This document shows, one piece after another, positions 6,376-6,538 of a stretch of DNA of 6,538 nucleotides. The stretch comes from Gammaproteobacteria bacterium (GTDB taxonomy: Bacteria > Pseudomonadota > Gammaproteobacteria > S012-40): the NCBI GenBank assembly GCA_015491615.1, contig WFVN01000044.1, forward strand, positions 1-6,538, in the 5' to 3' direction. The translations under genes were made by a program, and so were the position numbers. Under the pieces are notes generated by a model. It saw nothing but the letters and a program-made list of their open reading frames with translations, was not told the DNA's origin and did no database searches. Position 1 is the stretch's first letter. Each line of letters opens with the position of its first letter.

Positions 6376-6538
6376 GGCAGGGCCTCCAGGTCGGCCGGGG
6401 TATTGAGGTTGGCGAAGGCCCCGGGCTCGGGGAAGTGAACGAGGCGGTGGGGACGGGCGCGGATGAAGCCCTGCACCGAGCGCCCGCCCGACGCGAGGTA
6501 CTCGTGCAGGCCGGCCAGGGTCCCCGGCGGGTAGAGGG
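6363..6538 (-). CDS. mobA: Molybdenum cofactor guanylyltransferase MobA, C-terminal part
   Basis: MobA transfers GMP from GTP to Mo-molybdopterin to give the MGD cofactor used by DMSO-reductase-family enzymes. Only the last 57 residues are in the window; the N-terminal GTP-binding part lies beyond the right edge. The visible piece contains YLASGGRSVQGFI, then PHRLVHFPEPGAFANLNTP and ADLEAL. The FANLNTP-x-DL ending is the hallmark of MobA C-termini, in which a short loop precedes the last helix. The reading frame runs 13 bases into mobB, adding a short PCPR tail. The family is secure despite the short length because the motif and the gene order agree. Confidence 0.93.
   Translation of the reverse strand, partial: LYPPGTLAGLHEYLASGGRSVQGFIRARPHRLVHFPEPGAFANLNTPADLEALPCPR

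Overview
This 6.5 kb window comes from a GC-rich bacterial chromosome with tightly packed genes. The MoeA, MobB and MobA proteins closely resemble the enterobacterial versions as I remember them. That, together with the mobA-mobB-moeA order, suggests a GC-rich proteobacterium, probably a gammaproteobacterium. This placement is inference from memory, not a search result.

Left part (1-3751, + strand): two subtilisin-like (S8) serine proteases lie in tandem and are joined by a 4-base ATGA stop/start overlap. The first is cut by the left edge; only its oxyanion-hole Asn, its catalytic Ser and its long C-terminal region are visible. It ends in a Gly/Cys-rich stretch, a hydrophobic segment and an Arg cluster, the architecture of a C-terminal protein-sorting signal. 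The second is complete (824 residues), with a signal peptide, an intact Asp/His/Ser triad, a calcium-loop motif, several beta-sandwich-type modules and a hydrophobic C-terminal tail. That tail repeats part of the first protein's tail (a DPV motif followed by leucines) but lacks the Gly/Cys and Arg parts. The pair looks like an old duplication of exported, envelope-anchored proteases that may act on the same substrate or on each other.

Middle part (3752-4623): a 116-base gap is followed by a short gene for a highly basic, one-third-lysine protein of the bacterial histone H1-like type. It has two internal repeat regimes, an 18-bp/6-residue repeat and a 15-bp/5-residue repeat. A perfect-stem rho-independent terminator follows.

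Right part (4622-6538, - strand): an overlapping operon for molybdenum-cofactor maturation, mobA (cut by the right edge), mobB and moeA. MoeA inserts Mo into molybdopterin, MobA adds GMP to make the guanine-dinucleotide cofactor, and MobB is an accessory GTP-binding protein. The operon converges on the lysine-rich gene, and the terminator's U-tract overlaps the moeA stop codon.

No RNA genes, CRISPR arrays, insertion sequences or phage genes were recognised. The most unusual parts are the differing C-terminal tails of the protease pair and the repeat-built lysine-rich protein.
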